The notes beneath the pieces were generated by a model that worked only from the letters and a program-made list of their open reading frames with translations, was not told where the DNA came from and ran no database searches. The translations under genes were made by a program, and so were the position numbers. Positions 18,168 to 26,632 of a stretch of DNA of 64,000 nt are shown here, in pieces (position 1 is the stretch's first letter; every line of letters starts with the position of its first letter). Source of the stretch: Rhizobium freirei PRF 81 (GTDB lineage Bacteria > Pseudomonadota > Alphaproteobacteria > Rhizobiales > Rhizobiaceae); the NCBI RefSeq assembly GCF_000359745.1, contig NZ_AQHN01000096.1, positions 1 through 64,000 on the forward strand, read 5' to 3'.

Positions 18168-18596
18168 TCAGATGCCCATTTCGTTGAAGACCTCCTGGGC
18201 GTTTCGGAAGCTGTCGATGCCCGCCGGTACGCCGGCGTAGATCGCGACCTGCAGGAAAATCTCCTGGATTTCCTCCTTGGTGAGGCCGTTGTTGATCGCG
18301 CCGCGCACGTGCCCCTTGAGCTCATGCGGACGATTGAGAACGGAGATCATGCCAAGGTTCAGAATGGACCGCGCGCGCCTGTCGAGGCCTGGTCGATTCC
18401 AGATCTCGTTCCAGCAATACTCAGTGACGAGCTGCTGCATAGGCCAGGTGAAGTCGGTCGCCTTACCGAGTGCTGCGTCGACATAGGCATCGCCCATGAC
18501 TTCACGACGCGTCGCCAGCCCTTGAGCGAACTGTTTCGAAGGGACAGGCCGCTCCTTGCCGTGTGTTTTCACTTTCGTTTCTTTCGTGGCGGTCAT
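18168..18596 (-). CDS. Carboxymuconolactone decarboxylase family protein
   Basis: A 142-residue alpha-helical protein of the CMD family. The C-terminal CMD signature is clear: HVRGAINNGLTKEEIQEIFL followed by QVAIYAGVPAGIDSFR, close to PcaC. Length fits the single-domain PcaC/CMD type. No other protocatechuate-branch gene (pcaB, pcaD, pcaG, pcaH) is in the window, so it may act on another lactone or as a peroxidase-like CMD protein. It is the first gene of the operon that continues through the hydrolase and importer 2. AGGAG precedes the start, and an operator (site C) lies 40 bp upstream. Confidence 0.85.
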   Translation of the reverse strand: MTATKETKVKTHGKERPVPSKQFAQGLATRREVMGDAYVDAALGKATDFTWPMQQLVTEYCWNEIWNRPGLDRRARSILNLGMISVLNRPHELKGHVRGAINNGLTKEEIQEIFLQVAIYAGVPAGIDSFRNAQEVFNEMGI

Positions 18597-18636
18597 TCGA
18601 CAACGCTCCTAGCTTTACTGTCTATGACAAGATCAA

Positions 18637-18656
18637 CTGATTGTCCGACAATCTGT
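18637..18656 (-). promoter_or_regulatory. GntR-type operator (site C), perfect dyad
   Basis: GATTGTCCGACAATC (18639-18653) is a perfect 15-bp palindrome with one central base. It matches the FadR-subfamily consensus TNGTNNNACNA. It lies just upstream of the CMD-family gene that starts the operon for importer 2. Confidence 0.7.
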
Positions 18657-18687
18657 CTGTTTCGCCCGAATTCGCGAGTTTCCGGGG

Positions 18688-19575
18688 CTAATTGTGATCT
18701 TCGACGTATCGGATGATGCGGGTGTGGTCCTCGGATGGGCCTAGCGCCTTCTGTGCAGCATCCCAGGCGTCTGCCGTGCTGGCGAGAGCATCGAGGCGAA
18801 GACCAAGCGTCTTGGCGAGATCGGCGGCGATGCGGATATCCTTGGCCATCAGGCCAATGGCAAATCCCGACCCGAACGTCTCAGAGAGGATGAACTGCTT
18901 CATCTTCACTTCGGTGGCGTTGTTCTTTCCAGACGACGAGTTGAGAATATCGACGATCGTCGCCGGCTCCAGGCCGAAGGCACGTCCAAGAAGGACACCC
19001 TCGATCGCCGCCAGCACACCTGCACCGGATACGAAGTTGTTAATCGCTTTCATCGCGTGACCCGAGCCAACTGGCCCCGTCCGGAACACCTGTTGTCCCA
19101 CTGCCTTCAGCAGCGGCTCGGCCTCCTCGATATCAGCATCCTCCCCACCGGCCATGATTGTCAAGGTGCCGGAAACGGCGCGCTTGACGCCTCCGGAGAC
19201 CGGGGCGTCAACCAGCCGAAGGCCACGAGAAGCAAGTTCGAGACCGAGTTCCCTTGTGTCGTTTGGAGCAGACGAACTCATGTCTATGACGACGGCATTC
19301 TGCTTCAGGCCGCCACAGGCGTTTTCGGCCAGCAGCGCCTCGCGCACGATCTTGCCGTTCGGAAGCATGGTGATCACGAAACTGGCCCCGACCATGGCGT
19401 CAGAAATCGTTTCGGCGGCTCGCCCGCCCGCATCAGCGAGCTTTATCTTGGCGTCTTCCGAGAGGTCGAAACCGACGACATCGAAGCCCGCCGAAATGAG
19501 ATGTTGAGCCATAGGTTGGCCCATCGCGCCCAGCCCTATAAAGGCCACGCGCGTTGCGTTGAGTGTCGATGGCAT
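18688..19575 (-). CDS. NAD(P)-dependent beta-hydroxyacid dehydrogenase (3-hydroxyisobutyrate dehydrogenase family)
   Basis: A 295-residue protein with the family features in order: Rossmann motif FIGLGAMGQPMA (residues 13-24), the substrate motif VDAPVSGGVKRAVSGTL and the catalytic lysine in GSGHAMKAINN. It oxidises a 3-hydroxy acid or reduces a semialdehyde, such as tartronate semialdehyde, with NAD(P). It has a strong ribosome site (GGAGG) and its own promoter with operator (site D). It stands between the regulator gene and the CMD operon, all in the same direction. Confidence 0.87.
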   Translation of the reverse strand: MPSTLNATRVAFIGLGAMGQPMAQHLISAGFDVVGFDLSEDAKIKLADAGGRAAETISDAMVGASFVITMLPNGKIVREALLAENACGGLKQNAVVIDMSSSAPNDTRELGLELASRGLRLVDAPVSGGVKRAVSGTLTIMAGGEDADIEEAEPLLKAVGQQVFRTGPVGSGHAMKAINNFVSGAGVLAAIEGVLLGRAFGLEPATIVDILNSSSGKNNATEVKMKQFILSETFGSGFAIGLMAKDIRIAADLAKTLGLRLDALASTADAWDAAQKALGPSEDHTRIIRYVEDHN

Positions 19576-19624
19576 TTTTTCCTCCGGACGCGTGCGAGCA
19601 ATGAAACCCGCCTTCCTTCAGAGA

Positions 19625-19654
19625 GGATTAAAAAGATTATCAGACAATCTGTCA
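19625..19654 (-). promoter_or_regulatory. Sigma70-type promoter with GntR operator (site D)
   Basis: On the minus strand TTGACA (19648-19653) and TTTAAT (19625-19630) are separated by exactly 17 bp. The operator ATTGACAGATTGTCTGA (19654-19638) overlaps the -35, and GATTATCAGACAATC (19633-19647) forms a nearly perfect dyad. Drives the gene ending at 18688. Confidence 0.7.
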
Positions 19655-19663
19655 ATCGAAATT

Positions 19664-20347
19664 TTAAGTTTCTGGCGCTGCGTTCTTCCGGAGGTATTCA
19701 AGTGCGACCTTGGCAGCCTGGTCGATATGGAATTTGCAGGCCGCCGCCGCCAACGGCCCGTTGCGATTCTGGATTGCGTTCGCAATATCCCTAATTTCGG
19801 CAATGCTATGCGCAAGCCGTCCCGGTTGCGTCATGGTTGTCATTCGAAGGAGATTTATCCGATTATGCAGAGCTGTCAGCATTTGCCTTACGAACACGTT
19901 TTTGCTGCCGTCCATCAAACAGTTGTAAAACGCGTTTTTCGCATCTATGAGGCGCGCACCGACGCCACTTTCGGCAGCGGCTTCGAATTCGACCACTGCG
20001 GCTTGAAGTTTCGCTATGTCCGCGGCAGTGCCATGCTCAGCGAACTGCTGACCCGCGAATCCTTCAAGAAGAGCCCGAACAGTATAGAGTTGCTGCGCTT
20101 CCTCGTAAGTGATCGTACTGACGACCGGCCCCTTATGGGGATAGCTTGTGATGATGCCTTCAGCTTCGAGCTGTCGCATTGCCTCGCGAACCGAGGTCCT
20201 GCCGACGCCCAGCATTTCGCAAAGTTCTCGCTCTACCAGTCGCTGGCCGGGCTTAAATCGCCCACTGGCTATCGCCTGACGCAGAGTCTCCTCAACTTTT
20301 ACGCGCAAAGTCGCACTTTGTCTGGATATCTGTAGGTCCGTCTGCAT
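19664..20347 (-). CDS. GntR family transcriptional regulator, FadR subfamily
   Basis: A 227-residue regulator. Residues about 10-75 form the winged helix (LRQAIASGRFKPGQRLVERELCE, read in parts, then GRTSVREAMRQLEAEGIITSYPHKG). The rest is an all-helical FCD ligand domain with metal-ligand-type histidines (ALHNRINLLR, CKFHIDQ). The ribosome site is weak. An operator (site E) lies 80 bp upstream, so it probably represses itself. Identical operator cores in front of the neighbouring operons make it the best candidate for the local regulator of region A. Confidence 0.88.
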   Translation of the reverse strand: MQTDLQISRQSATLRVKVEETLRQAIASGRFKPGQRLVERELCEMLGVGRTSVREAMRQLEAEGIITSYPHKGPVVSTITYEEAQQLYTVRALLEGFAGQQFAEHGTAADIAKLQAAVVEFEAAAESGVGARLIDAKNAFYNCLMDGSKNVFVRQMLTALHNRINLLRMTTMTQPGRLAHSIAEIRDIANAIQNRNGPLAAAACKFHIDQAAKVALEYLRKNAAPET

Positions 20348-20770
20348 CGCCCGCCAACACCTGTAATCGGCTCACGCCGCGCTAAATCATTCTCTACATA
20401 TGGAGGCATTCGCTCTTAATATCAATCCAGATTGTCTGAGAGCTGCCAGTCTCAGTTGATCTCTTCGCGACAGCTTTGCCTGCTCGTCGTGTCTGACAGC
20501 CATAGACTTGCGGGCTCTTAACTCGCGGATAGCGCCGCCGGGAGCGCGATCTGACACGGTCCTACAGCTATGGCCTTGAAGTCGTCAGCGCAGAGACTGG
20601 TGAGAAGGACAGTAGACGGCGCATATCGTGCTCGGTGGCCGCTCGCCTCGCAATCGCAAAAACTTCAAAAAATCTCGAGGCATGGCTAAGAGAAGGTTGG
20701 GCATCACGCATATTGCTGTCTCGGCGTTTCAAAGAACGCCGGACGATCTTGCTGCCCGTCAGAGGTTCGA
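20348..20770. other. Intergenic region upstream of the GntR gene
   Basis: The interval holds the operator at 20428-20440 near the GntR gene. The remainder up to the LysR stop shows no convincing gene or terminator; the open frame 20628-20969 runs across the LysR gene and looks like a shadow. Confidence 0.4.
20424..20440 (-). promoter_or_regulatory. GntR-type operator (site E), likely autoregulatory
   Basis: CCAGATTGTCTGAGA around 20427-20441 shares the core AGATTGTCTGA with sites A and D. It is located 80 bp upstream of the GntR start. Confidence 0.55.
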
Positions 20771-21688
20771 TCAGCCTCGCGCCCGCATTTCAGCCGAGGC
20801 AGTGTCTTCAAGCCATACGTTTTCGAGCCATTGCTTGAACGCGTTGACCTTTTCTGATCTGAGCCGCGAGCGGACATATGTGAGCGTGTGGCAACGAAGG
20901 TTGGGGCCTGTCATCCCGAACGGAAGGACGAGGTTACCTCTTTCCACATCCCGTTCAAGAAGCCGGTAGCTCTCCAGGCACACGCCGCGTCCTTCGACAG
21001 CGGTCGCAATCGCCATAAACGCATCGCGAAATCGAGCGCCGCGATTGACGTCAATCGCCAAGCCGTGGTCCTTCGCCCATTGTTGCCAGCTGTAAAGCGT
21101 CTGCTCCGACTTGATTAAGGTGTGGCCCACCAGATCCGATGGCTTGCGTATGGGCCGCTCGCCATTCGCCACCTCGGGAGAGCAGGCTACGACGATTGTC
21201 TCAAGGGGGAACTCCTCCGCCGCGATAGAGCCCAGTCGAGGAGCGCTGCCGTAGCAGATATCGACATCGACCGAGCCATCGGACAATTTTGCAGGATCCG
21301 ATGTAGACAGAAGCCTGATTTCGATCGAGGGATACAATTCTTCGAACCGAGGCAATCTTGGCATAAGCCATAGCGAAGCCAGACTTGAAGCACAGCCGAC
21401 GCTCAGGACGTCGACGCTGTTGCGCCGGCACACCTCATCGGTCGCCTGCTCAATCATCGAAAGCGCTTCTGAAAGATCACGGTGGTATCGCTCGCCAATC
21501 TCGGTGAGCGACACGTTCCTTCCAATGCGGTGAAAGAGTTTTTCCCCAAGGTCGTCTTCCATCAGCCTGATTTGGTGGCTGATCGCCGACGGAGTAAGCT
21601 GCAGCTGAGCAGCAGCCTCGAGAAATGAACCCTTTCTGCCGGCTGCGACGAACGACTGTATTGCACGAATGGATGGAAGTGACGTCAT
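20771..21688 (-). CDS. LysR family transcriptional regulator (GcvA-like)
   Basis: A 305-residue LTTR. The N-terminal HTH (SIRAIQSFVAAGRKGSFLEAA, read in parts, then LTPSAISHQIRLMEDDLGEKLFHR) is typical; the effector domain contains VLSVGCASSLASLWLMPRLP. I chose ATG at 21688; a GTG three bases upstream is in frame. It is 43 bp downstream of the ribulokinase gene in the same direction and so may be co-transcribed with the pentose operon and regulate it. Confidence 0.87.
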   Translation of the reverse strand: MTSLPSIRAIQSFVAAGRKGSFLEAAAQLQLTPSAISHQIRLMEDDLGEKLFHRIGRNVSLTEIGERYHRDLSEALSMIEQATDEVCRRNSVDVLSVGCASSLASLWLMPRLPRFEELYPSIEIRLLSTSDPAKLSDGSVDVDICYGSAPRLGSIAAEEFPLETIVVACSPEVANGERPIRKPSDLVGHTLIKSEQTLYSWQQWAKDHGLAIDVNRGARFRDAFMAIATAVEGRGVCLESYRLLERDVERGNLVLPFGMTGPNLRCHTLTYVRSRLRSEKVNAFKQWLENVWLEDTASAEMRARG

Positions 21689-21731
21689 CACGTTCTCGAT
21701 CCATAGACATCTGATCTAAGAGCACAGCGGG

Positions 21732-23348
21732 TCATAGCAATGCTACCTTGCGCGCGGCACGGTGGCCAAACTCGGACCGAATACTCTCACCTGCAGCAAT
21801 CCGCTTGATGTCTCCGAGAACTTGCGAGAAGTTTGCGAGGCTCGAGGTGCCAAAGCCCATATAGACCTGCTTGAACAGCTGATAGAGGGTCTCATAACGT
21901 CCGCGCGTGCTCGGATCAGGCTCAAACTTTCTGTAGCCCACGCACATGGCTGCCTGAGCGCTCTCGATTGATCCATGATCTTTGGATGCAAGAGCGGCGA
22001 ATATTCCCGAACCGAGACCGGTCGGAATACCGTCGGGGACCAATATGGGCTTGCCTATAACATTGGCGTAGATCTGGTTGAGGATGTCGTTCCTTTGCGG
22101 GATACCTCCCCCATTAATGACGCGGTTGACTGGAACGCCGTGCTGCTCCATCCGCTCCAGGACAACCCGTGTGTGGAAAGCCGTACCTTCAATCGCGGCA
22201 TACAGTTCGTCCTGCGCTGTATGGCCGAGATGCCAGCCAAGCGTCATTCCACCAAGGTCGGAGCGGACGAGAACCGTCCGGTCCCCGTTGTCCCAGGGGA
22301 GACGCATCAGACCGGTCTTTCCGCCTTCGATGCTTTCCAGGCCTTCAGCGAGCCTGGACACCGTCGTGCCGGCACGTCGTGCTATTGCATCGAACAGGTC
22401 GCCTGTCGCAGACAGGCCTGCCTCAACTCCGACAAGGTCTGGATGTGCACTCCCTGGGACGACGCCGCAAACACCGGGGATTAGCTTCACACGTTCACTA
22501 ACGGCAATGATACAGGTCGACGTACCGATCACATTGACGACGTCCCCCAGACGGCAGCCAGCGCCAATTGCATCCCAATGGGCATCAAACGCACCCGTGG
22601 GAACTGGTATCCCGGGGGTCAGGCCGAGTCGTTCGCCCCAGTATGTGCTGAGCCCACCTGCGATCGAAGCAGAGGTCTGATATGTTCCGCCAATCTTCTC
22701 GCGCACGCCGTCGAAAAGCGGATCGACGCGGGACAAGAAAGCCTGCGAGGGCAAGCCACCCCATTTCGGGTTCCACATCCACTTGTGTCCCATGGCGCAG
22801 ACGCTGCGCACCATGCGAGCCGTGTCGGTCACTCCGGTGAGGACCGCGGCCGCCATGTCGCAATGTTCCACGGCGGTCCCAAAGCGCTCGCGCTGGTCGG
22901 GATTGTGGCGCATCCAGTGGAGAAGCTTGGCAAAGCCCCACTCGTGGGAATAGGTTCCGCCGCACCATTCAATTGCTTCAATGTGCATGTCGTGCGCCAT
23001 CGCCGTTATCTCTTCGGCTTCCGCTTTGGCGCGGTGATCACACCAGAGGTAGTAGTCCCCCAAAGGCTGCATATTTTTGTCGACAGGCAACACCGAGGAC
23101 CCCGTCGTGTCGACCGCAATCGCACGGATCTCCTTGGAATCTACGCCGCATTCGTCGATCACTCGATGCATCGCCAGCACAAGCGCTTCCATATGATCTA
23201 CGTGGGACTGCGTTGCCAGGTCGGGATCGGAACGACGCCGCTCGAGAGGATATTCCGCGACGCAGGTTCCAAGGGAACCCTTCTCGGAATCAGCCAGCGT
23301 TACCCGCACGCTCAAAGTTCCGAAATCAACTCCTGCTACAATCGACAT
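21732..23348 (-). CDS. araB: Ribulokinase (FGGY carbohydrate kinase)
   Basis: A 538-residue FGGY-family kinase of ribulokinase length. The N-terminal phosphate motif GVDFGTLSVRVTLAD is typical of AraB (instead of GxDxGTT). Further features are YYLWCDHRAKAEAEEI, TGAFDAHWDAIGAG, the nucleotide-binding INGGGIPQRND and VPDGIPTGLGSGIFAAL. It phosphorylates L-ribulose, and related AraB enzymes also accept other 2-ketopentoses. The gene follows araD by 7 bp; there is no araA in the window. AGGAT precedes the start. Confidence 0.87.
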   Translation of the reverse strand: MSIVAGVDFGTLSVRVTLADSEKGSLGTCVAEYPLERRRSDPDLATQSHVDHMEALVLAMHRVIDECGVDSKEIRAIAVDTTGSSVLPVDKNMQPLGDYYLWCDHRAKAEAEEITAMAHDMHIEAIEWCGGTYSHEWGFAKLLHWMRHNPDQRERFGTAVEHCDMAAAVLTGVTDTARMVRSVCAMGHKWMWNPKWGGLPSQAFLSRVDPLFDGVREKIGGTYQTSASIAGGLSTYWGERLGLTPGIPVPTGAFDAHWDAIGAGCRLGDVVNVIGTSTCIIAVSERVKLIPGVCGVVPGSAHPDLVGVEAGLSATGDLFDAIARRAGTTVSRLAEGLESIEGGKTGLMRLPWDNGDRTVLVRSDLGGMTLGWHLGHTAQDELYAAIEGTAFHTRVVLERMEQHGVPVNRVINGGGIPQRNDILNQIYANVIGKPILVPDGIPTGLGSGIFAALASKDHGSIESAQAAMCVGYRKFEPDPSTRGRYETLYQLFKQVYMGFGTSSLANFSQVLGDIKRIAAGESIRSEFGHRAARKVALL

Positions 23349-23355
23349 GATAATC

Positions 23356-24063
23356 CTACTTGGAACTGTCTGGCTGGCCGTAGGTCGCCGACTGGCCGTG
23401 CTTGCGTTGATAGTGGAGGTCCAGCAAAGCGTCGGAAATTTCTGGATCGTCCTGGTTCAGTTGCCGGGCGTGGAAGGCAATCTTGGCGACAGCCTCGAGC
23501 ATCTCCGCGTTATGAACGGCGTCGGCTGCGTCCTTGCCCCAGCAGAAGGGACCGTGATCGTTAACCAGGGCTGCGGGGACGGAGAGCGGCGCATTGTTTC
23601 CGAGTGCCTCGACGATGACCTTGCCGGTGTTGCGGACGTAACCGTCTATGATTTCGTCGTCGCGCAGCTTGCGAGTAACGGGGATCGTTCCGTTGAAATA
23701 GTCGGCATGGGTCGTTCCCATGGCAGGGATACCCCGGCCGGATTGGGCCCACACCGTCGCGAAGAACGAGTGCGTGTGGACCACGGCACCGATAGACTTG
23801 AAGCTTTTGTAGAGTTCCAGGTGCGTATCGAGATCAGACGATGGTCGCAGCGTGCCCTCTAGGATATTGCCATCGAGGTCGGTTACAACGATATCTGCGA
23901 CCTGCATTGCCGTATAGGAAACGCCACTCGGTTTGATGGCGACAACACGCTTCTCGCGGTCGATAGCGCTGACGTTACCGAACGTCGAGATGACAAGGCC
24001 GCTATCGTAGAGCGCGGCATTTGCATCAAGAACGGACTTGCGGAGCTCGGAATATTTCATCAT
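23356..24063 (-). CDS. araD: L-ribulose-5-phosphate 4-epimerase (class II aldolase fold)
   Basis: A 235-residue AraD. Visible are STFGNVSAIDREKRVVAIKP (phosphate site), SGVSYTAMQ, DLDGNILEGTLRPSSDLDTH and the zinc-binding VVHTHSFFATVWAQ. It converts L-ribulose 5-phosphate to D-xylulose 5-phosphate in the cytoplasm. With araB it forms a two-gene unit directly after the permease gene of importer 3 (7 bp). GAGGAG precedes the start. Confidence 0.87.
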   Translation of the reverse strand: MMKYSELRKSVLDANAALYDSGLVISTFGNVSAIDREKRVVAIKPSGVSYTAMQVADIVVTDLDGNILEGTLRPSSDLDTHLELYKSFKSIGAVVHTHSFFATVWAQSGRGIPAMGTTHADYFNGTIPVTRKLRDDEIIDGYVRNTGKVIVEALGNNAPLSVPAALVNDHGPFCWGKDAADAVHNAEMLEAVAKIAFHARQLNQDDPEISDALLDLHYQRKHGQSATYGQPDSSK

Positions 24064-24070
24064 CGTCTCC

Positions 24071-25045
24071 TCAGACCTTTTGGCGGCGACTGAAACGATC
24101 GGCTGCCACGGCGATCAGGATGATCGTGCCGATGACGACCTGGTGCCAGAAGGTGTTCACGTTGAGCAGGTTGAGCGCGTTGCGGACGACCGCCATCAAA
24201 ACGGCACCTACGGCGGTTCCAAAAAGAGTGGCGCGCCCGCCGGACAAACCCGTTCCGCCGATAACCACGGCAGCTATGACATCCAGCTCGTACCCCTGGC
24301 CGGCTTCAGGCATGGCGGCTTCAAGGCGCGAGGTGAGCAGAACGCCCGCGAAGGCCGAGAGGACCCCGACCAGCACGTAAACGGCGATCTTGACCTTGTC
24401 CGTGGGGATGCCGACCAGCCGGGCAGCGTCCGGATTGCTGCCGATCGAGAGAACGAAACGGCCGAAACGCGTGTAATAGAGAAGGTAGAAGGCGATCGCG
24501 AAGACGATGGCGGTCAGAATGACCGGAACAGGAACACCGCCGGCATAGCTCTGGCCGATCATTCGGAAGGCGGGGTCGGAGGCTCCGACGATCGGAATAC
24601 CCTGAGTGTAGACCATCACGATACCGCGGCTGATGACCATGATGGCCATTGTGGCGATAAAGTCCGTGATCCCGACCTTGGTGATCAGGATGCCGTTCAC
24701 CAGTCCGATCACCGCACCGACCGCAATCCCGCCTGCGCATGCCAGAGGAACGGGATAGCCAAGCACAATCAGGTTTGCGGTCACAAGACCGCTCAGCGCG
24801 AGTGTCGAACCGACGGAGAGGTCGATGCCCCGCATCCCGATCACAAAGGTCGTTCCAAACGCGATTACGGCAATAGGGACCGCCTGACGAAGAACGTCAG
24901 TCAAGTTGCCGAAGGTGAAAAACCGCGGAGCGGCAAAGCCGAGCGCCACCAGAAGAACGACGAAGGCCAGATAAACGCCGGCATTGCCGCCGCTGCGTGC
25001 GAGCGTAAGGGGCGAGCGCGGGCGTGTAGCTGCAATATCAGCCAT
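24071..25045 (-). CDS. Sugar ABC transporter permease, CUT2, importer 3
   Basis: A 324-residue RbsC-family membrane protein, with GMRGIDLSVGSTLALSG, RFGRFVLSIGSNPDAARL and VVIGGTGLSGGRATLFG. The gene overlaps the ATPase gene by 8 bp and has a GGGAGG ribosome site. Only one permease is encoded in this importer, so it should form a homodimer. Linked to araD and araB, hence probably a pentose or pentulose importer. Confidence 0.88.
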   Translation of the reverse strand: MADIAATRPRSPLTLARSGGNAGVYLAFVVLLVALGFAAPRFFTFGNLTDVLRQAVPIAVIAFGTTFVIGMRGIDLSVGSTLALSGLVTANLIVLGYPVPLACAGGIAVGAVIGLVNGILITKVGITDFIATMAIMVISRGIVMVYTQGIPIVGASDPAFRMIGQSYAGGVPVPVILTAIVFAIAFYLLYYTRFGRFVLSIGSNPDAARLVGIPTDKVKIAVYVLVGVLSAFAGVLLTSRLEAAMPEAGQGYELDVIAAVVIGGTGLSGGRATLFGTAVGAVLMAVVRNALNLLNVNTFWHQVVIGTIILIAVAADRFSRRQKV

Positions 25046-26573
25046 GGATACCTCCCTGAAGATGATGGCCTTGCGGCGGCCTCACCGAATGAAGAGCGAG
25101 TGTTTCTTCCTTGGAGGTCGCCGCATCGACGACCGCCGAGATCCGTCCTTCGAACATGACCGCGACCCGGTGACACAGTCCAAGAAGTTCCGCGTTGTCG
25201 GCGGACACCACGATGACAGCACAGCCGTCTTTCGCAGCAGCCTGGATGAGGGTGTAGACCTCGGCCTTGGCACGCACGTCGACGCCACGCGTTGGCTCCT
25301 CAAGCATGAGCACCTTTGGCCGGGTGAGCAGCCAGCGAGCAAGCATGACTTTTTGCTGGTTACCGCCGCTCAGCGATGTGATGTCGGCACCGGGGCCGTC
25401 GCATTTCACGCCGAGCTTGGCGATGTAGCCGGAGGCAATCTCGCGCTCCTTTTTCGGCATCAACGTGATTTTGCCGAGCGTTCGAAGGTTGGCGATAGAG
25501 AGGTTCCAGCCGACATTGTGTTGTGGAAAAATCCCCTCGGTTTTACGTTCGGCGGGCAAGAAGGCGACGTGTTGACGAATAGCGTCCGTCGGGTCCGAAA
25601 TCGCCGCTTGCTTTCCGTCGATCAGAATCGAGCCGGTCTCATGCGGGATCTGCCCGAAGATCGCCCGCAGGAGCGCGCTCTTGCCTGATCCTTCGAGACC
25701 CGTGACGCCGAGGATTTCACCCTGGGCTACCGAGAAGGTGATGTCTTCGAAGACACCACTTTTCGTCAAACCGCGAACGTCCAACGAGGGTTCGGACCTT
25801 GCCGGGACGCGGGGAGGAAACTGTTTTGCGAGAGAGCCGCCGATCATCGCACTGACGACCTTGTCTACGTCGAGCTCCGATACGGGCAGGTCTGCGACCG
25901 CGCTGCCATCGCGCAAGACCATCACGCGGCTGACGATGCCGAGGAGTTCCTGGATCCGGTGAGACACATATATGAGAGCTTTACCGGCCTGCTGAAGCTT
26001 CTTAATGATGGCGAACAGCTGTTTGCGTTCGACCTCCTCGAGCGCTTCGGTCGGCTCGTCCATGATGATGATGTCGGCGTTGCTGCTAATGGCTTTGGCG
26101 ATCTCGATCATCTGCCGATGCGAGAGGCTAAGCTCTCGAACTGGCCTGTCGAGAGGTACGTCGACGCCTAACTCGCCCTTCAGGATACGCGAGGCGGCTG
26201 CCCGCATGGCCGGATGGTCAAGCGGTGATGCACTTGCACGCCCGTGGCGCAGCTCCCTGCCCGCGAATATATTTTCGGCGGCGTCAAAGTCCGGAAACAG
26301 GCTCAGCTCCTGGTAGATGATCGCGATGCCGGCCCTGGACCCGTCTTTGGGATTGTTCAGATCGACCACCTTACCTCTGACAGCAATGGTGCCTTCGTCG
26401 CGTGCATATGCACCAGAGAGGATTTTCATGAGCGTCGACTTGCCTGCGCCGTTCTCACCGACCAGGCCGAGAACCTCGCCGGGATTGAGTACGAGCTCGA
26501 TGCCATCAAGCGCCTTCGTGTTGCCGAAGCGTTTGGCAATGCCTTTCATCTCGAGCAGCGGAGCGTTTGTCAT
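25038..26573 (-). CDS. Sugar ABC transporter ATP-binding protein, CUT2, importer 3
   Basis: A 511-residue double-NBD ATPase: NBD1 Walker A GENGAGKST, signature LSLSHRQMIEIAKAI, Walker B IIMDEPTEALEE; NBD2 P-loop-like GLEGSGKSA, signature LSGGNQQKV and Walker B LMLEEPTRGVD. NBD2 keeps GSGKS, so it is closer to a complete P-loop than in most CUT2 ATPases. The ribosome site is weak. A strong hairpin separates it from the binding-protein gene. Confidence 0.89.
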   Translation of the reverse strand: MTNAPLLEMKGIAKRFGNTKALDGIELVLNPGEVLGLVGENGAGKSTLMKILSGAYARDEGTIAVRGKVVDLNNPKDGSRAGIAIIYQELSLFPDFDAAENIFAGRELRHGRASASPLDHPAMRAAASRILKGELGVDVPLDRPVRELSLSHRQMIEIAKAISSNADIIIMDEPTEALEEVERKQLFAIIKKLQQAGKALIYVSHRIQELLGIVSRVMVLRDGSAVADLPVSELDVDKVVSAMIGGSLAKQFPPRVPARSEPSLDVRGLTKSGVFEDITFSVAQGEILGVTGLEGSGKSALLRAIFGQIPHETGSILIDGKQAAISDPTDAIRQHVAFLPAERKTEGIFPQHNVGWNLSIANLRTLGKITLMPKKEREIASGYIAKLGVKCDGPGADITSLSGGNQQKVMLARWLLTRPKVLMLEEPTRGVDVRAKAEVYTLIQAAAKDGCAVIVVSADNAELLGLCHRVAVMFEGRISAVVDAATSKEETLALHSVRPPQGHHLQGGIHG

Positions 26574-26595
26574 TCAGGTCGCCCTTTTTGAGTGG

Positions 26596-26620
26596 GCGGC
26601 CCCGCGCGAGGCGGGGCCGC
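26596..26620 (-). other. Strong intercistronic hairpin after the binding-protein gene of importer 3
   Basis: GCGGCCCCGC (26596-26605) and GCGGGGCCGC (26611-26620) form a perfect 10-bp stem with a 5-nt loop. It lies between the binding-protein stop (26633) and the ATPase start (26573). It probably stabilises binding-protein mRNA or partially terminates; no U tract follows. Confidence 0.6.
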
Positions 26621-26632
26621 GTACTGTCACAT

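Noticed and set aside
18168..18596. Protocatechuate pathway (pcaC) assignment for the CMD protein
   Set aside because: No other pca gene occurs in the window and CMD-family members have many roles, so the gene symbol was not used.
20628..20969. Plus-strand frame of 113 residues next to the LysR gene
   Set aside because: Half of it is antisense to the LysR coding region, and the rest has no start signal.
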